Origin: CAZTLE01 sp964614415
GTDB taxonomy: Bacteria > Bacteroidota > Bacteroidia > Flavobacteriales > Flavobacteriaceae
DNA: 5,210 nucleotides
Direction: 5' to 3'
NCBI GenBank assembly: GCA_964614415.1
Contig: CAZTLE010000247.1
Span: 1 to 5,210, forward strand
Shown here: positions 1 to 5,169 of the stretch, piece by piece
Layout of the letters: each line of letters opens with the position of its first letter
Position numbering within the stretch: the stretch's first letter is position 1
The notes under the pieces: generated by a model
The model's database searches: none
Seen by the model: the letters and a program-made list of their open reading frames with translations, nothing else
What the model was told of the DNA's origin: nothing
Made by a program: the position numbers and the translations under genes

Positions 1-1
1 G

Positions 2-751
2 TCGAGATACGACAGTGAAATCTACCTTATGCACTCCATGGAAATGCCGTTGCACCTGGCCAACGATGGCTCTTCAGGCAGTCTACCGGAAGCCCTGTAT
101 TTTATTAAACTTGCCGAGAAACAATTTGAAGAGATCATAAAGCGTCCCTACCTGGACGATATTGTACTCCATGAGGCCATTGGTCATGGAGAGATCTACA
201 ACGACATACAGGAGGCCGTTTCAAAAAACAATATCGACCTGGTTATCATGGGCTCTCATGGAGCCAGTGGTTTCAGAGAAATGTTCATTGGCAGCAATAC
301 GGAAAAGGTTGTACGCACTTCGAAAATTCCGGTCCTTGTCATCAAGAACGAGCACAAGAAATTCGATGTAAAAGATTTTGTCTTTGCCAGTGATTTTTCT
401 GAGGAATGCCGAAAACCATTTTCAGAAGCACAAAAGTTTGCTGAAGCGGTAGGCGCACGCGTACACCTGCTTTTCATAAATACGCCCAACGATTTTAAGA
501 CGAGTTCGGAGTCCCGAAAGGAGATCGAAGGATTCATTAAAGGTATGGGATTGGAAAACTACACCATTAATATCTACAATGATACCTCAGTAGAGAAAGG
601 TATTCTCAATTTCAGCCGTGAGAACAATATGCAACTCATTGGAATGAGCACTCACGGACGCAAAGGACTGTCCCACTTCTTTAACGGAAGCATTAGTGAA
701 GATCTGGTAAATCACGCCCAAATGCCGGTGATCACGTTTAAGATTAATTGA
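2..751 (+). CDS. Universal stress protein, two tandem Usp domains (5' end cut off)
   Basis: This is a cytoplasmic UspA-superfamily protein; the family binds ATP or other nucleotides and is linked to stress survival. The frame is open to the left edge and the first visible residues (SRYDSEIYLMHSMEM) already look like the second strand of a Usp domain, so the ATG at 29 is an internal Met and roughly the first 30 residues lie outside the window. Numbering from that Met, domain 1 runs to about residue 108 and carries a complete nucleotide-binding motif G-2X-G-9X-G-S at 75-89 (GSHG, then GS). Domain 2 starts near 112 with DVKDFVFASDFSEE, the usual N-terminal strand and acidic loop, and ends with STHG...GS at 207-221, where the first Gly of the motif is Ser. 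Tandem Usp proteins of about 270-280 residues are common in Bacteroidota. It ends with TGA at 749-751, 28 bases before the lipoprotein gene, so co-transcription is possible. The family is certain; the exact role is not. Confidence 0.93.
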   Translation, partial: SRYDSEIYLMHSMEMPLHLANDGSSGSLPEALYFIKLAEKQFEEIIKRPYLDDIVLHEAIGHGEIYNDIQEAVSKNNIDLVIMGSHGASGFREMFIGSNTEKVVRTSKIPVLVIKNEHKKFDVKDFVFASDFSEECRKPFSEAQKFAEAVGARVHLLFINTPNDFKTSSESRKEIEGFIKGMGLENYTINIYNDTSVEKGILNFSRENNMQLIGMSTHGRKGLSHFFNGSISEDLVNHAQMPVITFKIN

Positions 752-779
752 TTATATTTAGATTGCTAAACCCCAAATT

Positions 780-1394
780 ATGAAACCTACTGTTACCACA
801 CTTGTGGTGCTACTGCTTATTTCATGTGGAGCACCTCAATCCAGCTCAACTCAAGGCCCAATTATTCAAGATGAACCGACCACCGTAGTAAACGTCGATC
901 CAATTCCTGTGGAAGAGATCGAGGTAGTTCCTTCGATTCCTGAAAGTGCTATAACGGCAAACTATCGGAATGGCACACCGGCCTTTTACGGCTATGTTGA
1001 ATCGGTCGGATCAAGGAGCGGTGAGATCGTTATTGCTTTTGAAGATGACCTGGCTCCGAAGATCGTCCTGAACGATGCCGAAGACGCGACCTTAAGCTAC
1101 CTGCGTTTTCCCGAATTCGAAAGCGATCTTCTTCTTATCGATACACGCCTCAAAGACCTCGATATCCAGCAGTACTACTTGTTCATATTAAAGAACAATC
1201 AATGGAAAGAGGTTGTAAACGGGTGGGGTATTCACAACAGCAACAAGCCTGAAGCGTTGACACCGATTTCAATGGATCCCGACAAATCCAATCATATGCT
1301 ACGTTACTATTCTGTCTTCAATCTGGACAAAGAAAGCAGTAAAAAGTACTCCTGGATGCTACTTGAGGAGAGTGTTCCCATCGCCAATCGCTAG
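780..1394 (+). CDS. Secreted lipoprotein of unknown function
   Basis: The 204-residue product begins with a short lipoprotein signal: Lys2, a hydrophobic stretch at residues 8-14, and a lipobox LISC with the lipidated Cys at 16. After Cys16 comes a low-complexity Ser/Thr/Pro/Glu/Val-rich linker (about 17-55, including EEIEVVPSIPES), as expected for a tether, and then a soluble domain of about 145 residues rich in aromatic and acidic residues (for example FYGYVE, QQYYLFILKNNQWKE, LRYYSVFNL). I do not recognise this domain. Signal peptidase II processing and a membrane-anchored envelope location are inferred from the lipobox. No Shine-Dalgarno site precedes the ATG, which is normal for Bacteroidota. 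The start is well placed because the signal peptide begins at once. It follows the stress-protein gene by 28 bases, and the spacer contains TATATTTA, a near match to the -7 box, so it may have its own promoter. Lipoprotein status is solid; function is unknown. Confidence 0.85.
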   Translation: MKPTVTTLVVLLLISCGAPQSSSTQGPIIQDEPTTVVNVDPIPVEEIEVVPSIPESAITANYRNGTPAFYGYVESVGSRSGEIVIAFEDDLAPKIVLNDAEDATLSYLRFPEFESDLLLIDTRLKDLDIQQYYLFILKNNQWKEVVNGWGIHNSNKPEALTPISMDPDKSNHMLRYYSVFNLDKESSKKYSWMLLEESVPIANR

Positions 1395-1439
1395 ACGGTC
1401 GTACGCATACCGAAATGATCTATCTTCTAAAAGCAAAAA

Positions 1440-1460
1440 CCCCGGTGTAAAACACCGGGG
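1440..1460 (-). terminator. Intrinsic terminator oriented to the minus strand
   Basis: A perfect 9-bp stem CCCCGGTGT / ACACCGGGG encloses a 3-base loop. Read on the minus strand, the stem is followed directly by TTTTTGCTTTT, a good U-tract. Read on the plus strand it is preceded by AAAAA and followed by CCTGATAGC, with no T-run, so it is a poor terminator for the lipoprotein gene that ends 45 bases to the left. It therefore appears to end a minus-strand transcript arriving from the gene-free region to the right. Confidence 0.75.
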
Positions 1461-1615
1461 CCTGATAGCACAAGCGATAAACTCATTGAGGTTCAATCAA
1501 CAGCTGAATCTAAAACCTAATGCTATCGTTGAACTATTGCCCAGCCGTGACTGACTGAAGGGGAGTCTTGCATTAGAAATACGTTAGCTTGCTTGTGTAT
1601 TTTATTGGCAACTCC

Positions 1616-1687
1616 ATAACCCCGCCCCATGTCAACTAAAGAAACTACTACTCGATGAGAACTAATTCTCATTTTGGGCAGGGTTAT
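1616..1687. repeat. 72-base foldback element with inner hairpin
   Basis: The ends ATAACCCCGCCC (1616-1627) and GGGCAGGGTTAT (1676-1687) pair over 11 of 12 positions, with one C-A mismatch. Inside, ATGAGAA (1655-1661) and TTCTCAT (1666-1672) form a perfect 7-bp stem with a CTAA loop. The left side between the two stems has about 27 unpaired bases and the right side only three, so the fold is asymmetric. No flanking target-site duplication was seen. It could be a structured RNA, a short palindromic mobile or recombination element, or an operator region; the sequence alone does not decide. Confidence 0.5.
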
Positions 1688-1841
1688 TTAAAGGAATGCT
1701 GACCTGCTATTAACTTGAATCTTACTGTGTCTGCAGTTGGGTAGGAAAGAGCAGTAAAACCTCACAATAAATCAACAAACCGGAGTGCCTACTTATAAAT
1801 TTTCTCAATGATCGTAGAACAAAGAAACAGCCTCCGTATGG

Positions 1842-1919
1842 CTTATCATGGCGCAAAGTAATATTTGAACCAATGCATGAATAACCGGCATATGCAGGTA
1901 ATAAGCGCAGTTAGATAAG
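1842..1919. repeat. Weak imperfect foldback
   Basis: CTTATC (1842-1847) pairs with GATAAG (1914-1919). After a small internal loop, GCGC (1851-1854) pairs with GCGC (1905-1908). Near the middle, TGCAT (1874-1878) pairs with ATGCA (1892-1896). Each stem is short, and such combinations can arise by chance in several hundred bases. It is listed because it lies in the same gene-free stretch as the stronger foldback at 1616-1687. Confidence 0.25.
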
Positions 1920-1939
1920 TTACACAGCCATTACAATAA

Positions 1940-1947
1940 TAGTTTTG
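1940..1947 (+). promoter_or_regulatory. Candidate -7 promoter box TAGTTTTG
   Basis: The octamer matches the Bacteroidota housekeeping -7 consensus TAnnTTTG exactly. No TTG is seen at the usual -33 distance upstream. If used, it would give a leader of roughly 150 bases ahead of the small gene at 2100, containing the direct repeat at 2004-2080. A single octamer match in AT-rich DNA is weak evidence. Confidence 0.3.
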
Positions 1948-2003
1948 ATGAGAAGAAGGCTCAGTGAAGTAGTTCCGAGGAGGGGTATCATCGTATTCAA
2001 ATG

Positions 2004-2080
2004 GATTTTATATAGCTGTTATTCAAATAGTTAAAAAAAGGGCGATCATCTTGGCACGCTAGTTGATTTTGGATAGCTGT
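2004..2080 (+). repeat. Imperfect direct repeat upstream of the gene at 2100
   Basis: GATTTTATATAGCTGT at 2004-2019 and GATTTTGGATAGCTGT at 2065-2080 match at 14 of 16 positions with a 61-base period. The copies lie about 80 and 20 bases before the ATG at 2100. Two copies on roughly the same helix face in front of a gene suggest a regulator site or a promoter duplication. No protein in the window is an obvious binder. Confidence 0.4.
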
Positions 2081-2099
2081 AACCAAACCTTGAAGCGTC

Positions 2100-2369
2100 A
2101 TGAGAAGCCAACTATTTGACAATCCGTACAGAAGACAGCTACAACTGGAAAGTCAGTTTCAACTAGCTCAGGAAATGAAGAATGAGGGAGCTTATAGTTC
2201 CGATGAATTTCACCGCCTGGTGGGATATCTTACCTACGAATTCATTTTGCTTAAGGAAGAAGAACCCAGCGTTGCGATGCGATGGGATTTTAGCAATGAC
2301 CCCGTCGGGAAGGTTATGATGGAACTCACCATGGAAGCGATCTTATCACAAAGAATGGGAGCAGCCTGA
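2100..2369 (+). CDS. Small hypothetical protein (89 residues)
   Basis: I do not recognise this protein. It is predicted soluble and mostly helical: a Gln/Arg-rich amphipathic start (YRRQLQLESQFQLAQEMKNE, residues 10-29), a central helix (about 35-53), an acidic stretch LLKEEEPS (51-58), and a final helix rich in Met (VMMELTMEAILSQRM, about 72-86). There is no signal peptide, membrane segment or metal motif. The ATG at 2100 is the first in frame; the next internal Met is at residue 26, which would remove the whole first helix, so the longer form is preferred. No Shine-Dalgarno site is present. It converges on the minus-strand gene at 2436-2660 and shares its terminator. A real gene is supported by the helical, non-random composition and by the terminator 30 bases after the stop. 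It could be a small adaptor or regulator, but nothing shows this. Confidence 0.65.
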   Translation: MRSQLFDNPYRRQLQLESQFQLAQEMKNEGAYSSDEFHRLVGYLTYEFILLKEEEPSVAMRWDFSNDPVGKVMMELTMEAILSQRMGAA

Positions 2370-2399
2370 TAACACATCAACAATCTAAAAGCATAAAAA

Positions 2400-2431
2400 A
2401 AACCCTCCTTCGCTAAAGCTATGGAGGGTTT
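2400..2431. terminator. Bidirectional intrinsic terminator
   Basis: AAACCCTCC (2400-2408) pairs perfectly with GGAGGGTTT (2423-2431) around a 14-base interior that can form two extra GC pairs. On the plus strand the stem runs into TTTGTTCTT, and on the minus strand into a run of eight Ts. It sits between the convergent stops at 2369 (plus) and 2436 (minus) and serves both genes. Confidence 0.88.
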
Positions 2432-2435
2432 GTTC

Positions 2436-2660
2436 TTAAACAACGCTTGGAACCATTTTCAAGCGTTTTTCAATTTTCCTTTTCTTAGCAGTAAGACGTT
2501 TCATCAAGTCCATAAGGTCACCATCTCTGGTTTTTTTATAGATCTCGTTAATGGCTAATATGAGTCGTTTGGCCTCTCTGGAGGCAACAACACGGTCACT
2601 AGTAGACATGTGGCTCATTTTGGATTTCTCAAACTCCAAGGCTTCGTTAATTAAGTCCAT
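2436..2660 (-). CDS. Small basic helical hypothetical protein (74 residues)
   Basis: I do not recognise this protein. It is highly charged and without membrane segments: an N-terminal helix (MDLINEALEFEKSKM), a Ser/Thr-rich turn (MSTSDR, 18-23), then a long helix with regular aliphatic spacing (about 23-48) and a strongly basic end (LTAKKRKIEKRLKMV, about 56-70). The pattern suggests a small helical-bundle or nucleic-acid-associated protein, but that is inference. The ATG at 2658-2660 lies about 26 bases downstream of an exact TAnnTTTG -7 box, which supports this start over the internal Met codons at 15 and 18. The stop is five bases from the bidirectional terminator, so this is a single-gene transcription unit. 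Promoter, ORF and terminator together make it very likely to be a real gene. Confidence 0.75.
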   Translation of the reverse strand: MDLINEALEFEKSKMSHMSTSDRVVASREAKRLILAINEIYKKTRDGDLMDLMKRLTAKKRKIEKRLKMVPSVV

Positions 2661-2686
2661 AGTGTATTATTTTGTTTAAACTTATT

Positions 2687-2694
2687 CAAATATA
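2687..2694 (-). promoter_or_regulatory. -7 promoter box TATATTTG of the 2436-2660 gene
   Basis: Read on the minus strand, TATATTTG matches TAnnTTTG exactly and lies 26 bases upstream of the ATG at 2660. No convincing TTG is found at the usual -33 spacing; the upstream DNA is AT-rich. Confidence 0.6.
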
Positions 2695-2793
2695 GTTAAA
2701 CAATTTTGTATTTTTATACTGATTAGCAATTCTTTAACTATTGCAGCAAAGCTGTCTGAATCTATGAATCAGTCGGTAATCTGACCTTTAGAC

Positions 2794-3249
2794 TTACAAA
2801 TAATTAAAGAAAAACTCACTTGCATTTCCAAGAACAAAACTAACCAACGCGCCAAGAAGCGTAATCCTTCCAAGATCGAACACTTTTGAAAAGGCGATCC
2901 GTAAAGATACTATGGCACACAGGAAGAAGATAATCATACCATAGGTGGGGACCCCACTTATGAAAAGCCCGAAGATATTGAACACAATGTCCAGCAAGGC
3001 AGTGAATGCGAACAGCGCCAAAGTGAAGTTTGCTTTTCTGTGTCCAACAAAAAGATAATAGGCTGCTATAAACAGCTCAACGCAAATCGCCAATGGCCCA
3101 AATTGCCCGTAGTACGTTTTACTAAAGTAATCACCAAGGCCAACGGGAAATGAGATCTTGAGGAAAAAAATGATCCCGAGAATTGTCGCTACCGCAAAAA
3201 ACAATAGCGCAATACTTCTTCTTATCTTCAAAGATTTCTGCAAATTCAT
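2794..3249 (-). CDS. Small integral membrane protein, about five helices, unknown function
   Basis: The 151-residue product has a basic N-terminus (KSLKIRR, residues 5-11) followed by about five hydrophobic segments: 12-31, 52-69, 75-97, 101-120 and 128-148. It is therefore an inner-membrane protein, probably with the N-terminus in the cytoplasm by the positive-inside rule. No catalytic or transport motif is recognised. The frame remains open to an ATG at 3393, but that longer form would add 48 residues lying over the first codons of the regulator on the other strand. The Met at 3249 starts directly with the charged leader and first helix and is preferred. It is divergent from the AraC-type regulator with 40 bases between the two starts, a layout that often means the regulator also controls its neighbour. 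No strong terminator is seen after the stop, only short hairpins at 2744-2754 and 2756-2772 without a T-run. Confidence 0.78.
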   Translation of the reverse strand: MNLQKSLKIRRSIALLFFAVATILGIIFFLKISFPVGLGDYFSKTYYGQFGPLAICVELFIAAYYLFVGHRKANFTLALFAFTALLDIVFNIFGLFISGVPTYGMIIFFLCAIVSLRIAFSKVFDLGRITLLGALVSFVLGNASEFFFNYL

Positions 3250-3289
3250 TCGTGTCGATAATATAGCAATTCTTATTTTTATAATAACT

Positions 3290-4144
3290 ATGACCCGTGA
3301 CATAATAGACATTAATGACTTCACTGTGTTGGTTGAAACGGCAAACTCCGAAACCGTTACAATAGACGCATGTTCCTTCGACGAGCCGGTCATCGCAGTA
3401 GCCTTCTATGGCTCCGGAAATGTAGACCTAGCGATGAAATATCCCGGCAAGGAAAGACATTTTGAATATACCAAGGGCCTGGCCTTGTCGTTCTTTGCAG
3501 ACGAAAAAGTAATTTGCGAACATACGGTGGCTGCTAACAAGCCCCTAGAATGCATTGTTATTGCCACTGCTACGCGAAACCTGGAAAAACTCCCCAATCA
3601 GGAGGGTGAGATATTTGCAAGTATGTTAAACGAATTAGTAAACCCCGGGGATCACTATGTGGAAGGGCCCAGTTTTTATATGACTCCGGATATGCAGCAG
3701 ATTGTAGATTCGGTATTTTCGAACAGATATCATGGCAAAACCAGAATGATGTTCTTTCGAAGTCAGATGACAGCCCTGCTCTCTCACTTTTTCGGTCAGT
3801 TGGCCCAAATCCAAACTGAAACCATTAATTCTTCGGAGCGCCAAAAACTGGAACAGGCGCGAACCATACTGGCCAATAATCTAGACAACCCACCCTCACT
3901 TTCGGATTTGTCCCGGCAGATCGGCTTGAACACCTACAACCTAAAGAAGAATTTCAAGGAGCTCTTCGGCCTACCCGTTTTTAAATATCTGCAAAACCAG
4001 CGCCTCACTACTGCTCATGATCTCATTCGCGGACAACAGGCTACGGTTCAGGAAGCCGCATGGCAAGTAGGTTACGACAGCCTCAGCTCGTTTTCCAATG
4101 CCTTTGCCAAAAAATTCGGATACAGGCCCAGCCAAATCAAGTAA
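3290..4144 (+). CDS. AraC-family transcriptional regulator (PchR-like)
   Basis: The protein has 284 residues. The C-terminal DNA-binding domain spans about 181-284. Its first helix-turn-helix is around SLSDLSRQIGLNTYNLKKNF (203-222). The second is around EAAWQVGYDSLSSFSNAFAKKFGYRPSQ (255-282), with the family signature GY-x6-F-x3-F-x4-G-x2-P. The N-terminal part resembles the sensing domain of PchR-type regulators, and the linker MTPDMQQIVDSVFSNRYHG (about 148-166), then RMMFFRSQMTALL, has the usual PchR-family pattern. The frame is open back to an ATG at 3158, but those 44 codons overlap the divergent membrane protein gene on the other strand and form an unlikely Ile-rich leader, so the ATG at 3290 is chosen. 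Four bases after the stop begins a tandem 17-bp repeat with AraC-site geometry in front of the next operon, the probable target. The ligand is unknown: the PchR name refers to architecture and does not show siderophore sensing. Confidence 0.93.
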   Translation: MTRDIIDINDFTVLVETANSETVTIDACSFDEPVIAVAFYGSGNVDLAMKYPGKERHFEYTKGLALSFFADEKVICEHTVAANKPLECIVIATATRNLEKLPNQEGEIFASMLNELVNPGDHYVEGPSFYMTPDMQQIVDSVFSNRYHGKTRMMFFRSQMTALLSHFFGQLAQIQTETINSSERQKLEQARTILANNLDNPPSLSDLSRQIGLNTYNLKKNFKELFGLPVFKYLQNQRLTTAHDLIRGQQATVQEAAWQVGYDSLSSFSNAFAKKFGYRPSQIK

Positions 4145-4147
4145 GGC

Positions 4148-4185
4148 TCCTTTTCGAACAAATCAAATTCCTTTTTGAATAAATC
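4148..4185 (+). promoter_or_regulatory. Probable AraC-type operator: two tandem 17-bp half-sites
   Basis: TCCTTTTCGAACAAATC (4148-4164) and TCCTTTTTGAATAAATC (4169-4185) agree at 15 of 17 positions. They are in the same orientation, separated by 4 bases, giving a 21-bp period or two helical turns. This is the geometry known for AraC I1/I2 sites, where one regulator dimer binds two direct half-sites. The site starts right after the regulator gene, and its distal edge lies 18 bases upstream of the -7 box at 4204, so it covers the -33 region. That placement suggests activation. Confidence 0.75.
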
Positions 4186-4203
4186 GCCCCGCCAGGGTCG
4201 AAA

Positions 4204-4211
4204 TAGCTTTG
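4204..4211 (+). promoter_or_regulatory. -7 promoter box TAGCTTTG of the 4239-5210 operon
   Basis: An exact TAnnTTTG match lies 27 bases before the ATG at 4239. The only upstream TTG nearby (4175-4177) is 26 bases away, longer than usual for the -33 element, and falls inside the second operator half-site. A weak -33 element fits a promoter that needs the adjacent activator. The box also overlaps the in-frame TTG at 4209, which argues against that codon as a start. Confidence 0.65.
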
Positions 4212-4238
4212 TCATATCAAACTTTAAAACCTATTGAT

Positions 4239-4640
4239 ATGAATTTCAGCAGAGCTATTACATCCGCTACTTATGTTTGGATTCTTGGAATCATACTGTT
4301 TACAGTTGCCATCTACCTGCCGTTGGGTGAAAACACCGAGCGCATTGCGAACCTAACATTGCACATCGCCATCGTACCCCTGGCCTGGTTTGGTGCACGA
4401 CATTACTACAAAAAAGCCGCCACAACCCCGGGATATTTACTGGCAATCGCCATGATGTCTATGACTATTGCCCTGGACGCATTGATCACAGTTCCTGTTC
4501 TCATAATTCCGGCAGGAGGAAGTTACAGCGCCTTTTTCGGAGATCTCGGTTTCTGGATCATCGCGCTGGAGTACATGGCCACGGTACATCTCTACGCCCA
4601 TCTCAAACGGCGAAAGTCACTAACAAATATCAATTTCTAA
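4239..4640 (+). CDS. DUF5367-like four-helix membrane protein
   Basis: The 133-residue product has four predicted membrane helices at about 10-29, 39-56, 64-86 and 103-122. It ends in a basic cytoplasmic tail (HLKRRKS). Recognisable pieces are the start MNFSRAI, TYVWILG, IVPLAWFGARHYYKK (45-59), LDALITVPVL (79-88), GGSYSAFFGDLGFW (93-106) and LEY (110-112), which I recall as typical of the DUF5367 family; that assignment is from memory and not a search. The biochemical role of the family is unknown to me. The frame is open to a TTG at 4209, but that codon lies within the -7 promoter box, and the ATG at 4239 starts with the usual family N-terminus. It is the first gene of an operon: the next gene starts 10 bases after its stop. 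Regulation by the AraC-type protein encoded upstream is inferred from the tandem repeat at 4148-4185. Confidence 0.85.
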   Translation: MNFSRAITSATYVWILGIILFTVAIYLPLGENTERIANLTLHIAIVPLAWFGARHYYKKAATTPGYLLAIAMMSMTIALDALITVPVLIIPAGGSYSAFFGDLGFWIIALEYMATVHLYAHLKRRKSLTNINF

Positions 4641-4650
4641 AATCACCACT

Positions 4651-5151
4651 ATGGATTTCTCTTTCAAAATCGTGCTTCTAATCATTACCATCGCCCTGAC
4701 CGGACTCAGCGCCGGACTGTGCTTTACCTGGGCCAACGCGGTGACTCCCGGAATAGGAAGATTAACCGATCACGAATACCTGACGTCCTTCCAGGCCATG
4801 AACCGGGCTATCCTGAACCCCACATTCTTCATGGTTTTCTTAGGGCCTGTGGTAGTTCAAATTGCTACAATGATCTTGTACAGAAACGCCGGTAAAGAGG
4901 TCTTCCTCCTTATGTTGATTGCCGGAATATTGTACTTCGGCGGAGTGGTACTGGTCACCATATTCGGAAACGTCCCACTAAACGAGATACTTGACAAAAC
5001 GGATCTGCTTTCGGCTACTCCTGAAGAACTATCATCACTGAGGGACCAATTCGAAACACGTTGGAACCGATTGCACCTCGTCCGCACTCTTACAGCTATA
5101 CTGTCATTTGTCCTGCTTCTTATAAGTCAGGCTTCACATTCAAATTTTTAA
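4651..5151 (+). CDS. DUF1772 (anthrone oxygenase-like) membrane protein
   Basis: The 166-residue product has four predicted helices at about 5-27, 57-77, 84-105 and 141-160. The conserved blocks of the DUF1772/anthrone oxygenase-like family are in order: GLSAGLCFTWANAVTPG (18-34), the QAMNRAILNP loop after helix 1 (48-57), FGNVPLNE at the end of helix 3 (105-112), and WNRLHLVRT leading into helix 4 (138-146). The length is normal for the family. Fungal relatives act in polyketide oxidation; most bacterial members have no proven activity, so an oxygenase role here is only a family association. Likely location is the inner membrane. It is the second gene of the operon, 10 bases after the DUF5367-like gene and 18 bases before the next start, so it should share the promoter at 4204-4211. 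Confidence 0.9.
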   Translation: MDFSFKIVLLIITIALTGLSAGLCFTWANAVTPGIGRLTDHEYLTSFQAMNRAILNPTFFMVFLGPVVVQIATMILYRNAGKEVFLLMLIAGILYFGGVVLVTIFGNVPLNEILDKTDLLSATPEELSSLRDQFETRWNRLHLVRTLTAILSFVLLLISQASHSNF

Positions 5152-5169
5152 CTAATAAATTCAGAAACA

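Larger units (their letters stand above)
1395..2099. other. 705-base stretch with no convincing gene
   Basis: There are frequent stops in all six frames and no open frame with recognisable protein character. Things visible inside it are listed separately: a minus-oriented terminator at 1440-1460, a foldback element at 1616-1687, a weaker foldback at 1842-1919, a plus-strand -7-like box at 1940-1947, and a direct repeat at 2004-2019 and 2065-2080. Two tiny frames exist, minus 1523-1672 (49 codons, ATG inside the hairpin) and plus 1948-2034 (28 codons), but neither has support beyond being open. No tRNA or rRNA was seen, and none of the RNase P RNA, tmRNA or SRP RNA signature stretches I know. 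It may be a non-coding RNA locus, decayed DNA, or simply a long intergenic region. Confidence 0.6.

Noticed and set aside
1363..1554. Plus-strand open frame of 63 codons overlapping the end of the lipoprotein gene
   Set aside because: It starts inside the lipoprotein gene, runs through the terminator hairpin at 1440-1460 and has no protein-like composition.
1523..1672. Minus-strand frame of 49 codons (MRISSHRVVVSLVDMGRGYG...) ending upstream of the minus-strand terminator
   Set aside because: Its ATG lies in the inner hairpin, no -7 box is seen, and it has no recognisable domain. It is kept only as a possibility in the finding on the orphan terminator.
1948..2034. Plus-strand frame of 28 codons (MRRRLSEVV...) right after the -7-like box at 1940
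   Set aside because: Transcription from that box would begin after the ATG, and the peptide is not protein-like.
2234..2443. Minus-strand frame of 69 codons across the 89-residue gene and the terminator
   Set aside because: It is a shadow of the plus-strand gene and reads through the bidirectional terminator.
2744..2772. Two short hairpins after the minus-strand membrane protein gene as a terminator
   Set aside because: The stems are four to six pairs and no T-run follows on either strand.
3158..3289. N-terminal extension of the AraC-type regulator from an ATG at 3158
   Set aside because: It overlaps the coding start of the divergent membrane protein, has an implausible Ile-rich composition, and a good start exists at 3290.
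3250..3393. N-terminal extension of the minus-strand membrane protein from an ATG at 3393
   Set aside because: It lies over the first codons of the regulator; the Met at 3249 begins directly with the charged leader and first helix.
4209..4238. TTG start adding ten residues to the DUF5367-like protein
   Set aside because: The codon falls inside the TAGCTTTG promoter box, and the ATG at 4239 gives the expected N-terminus.
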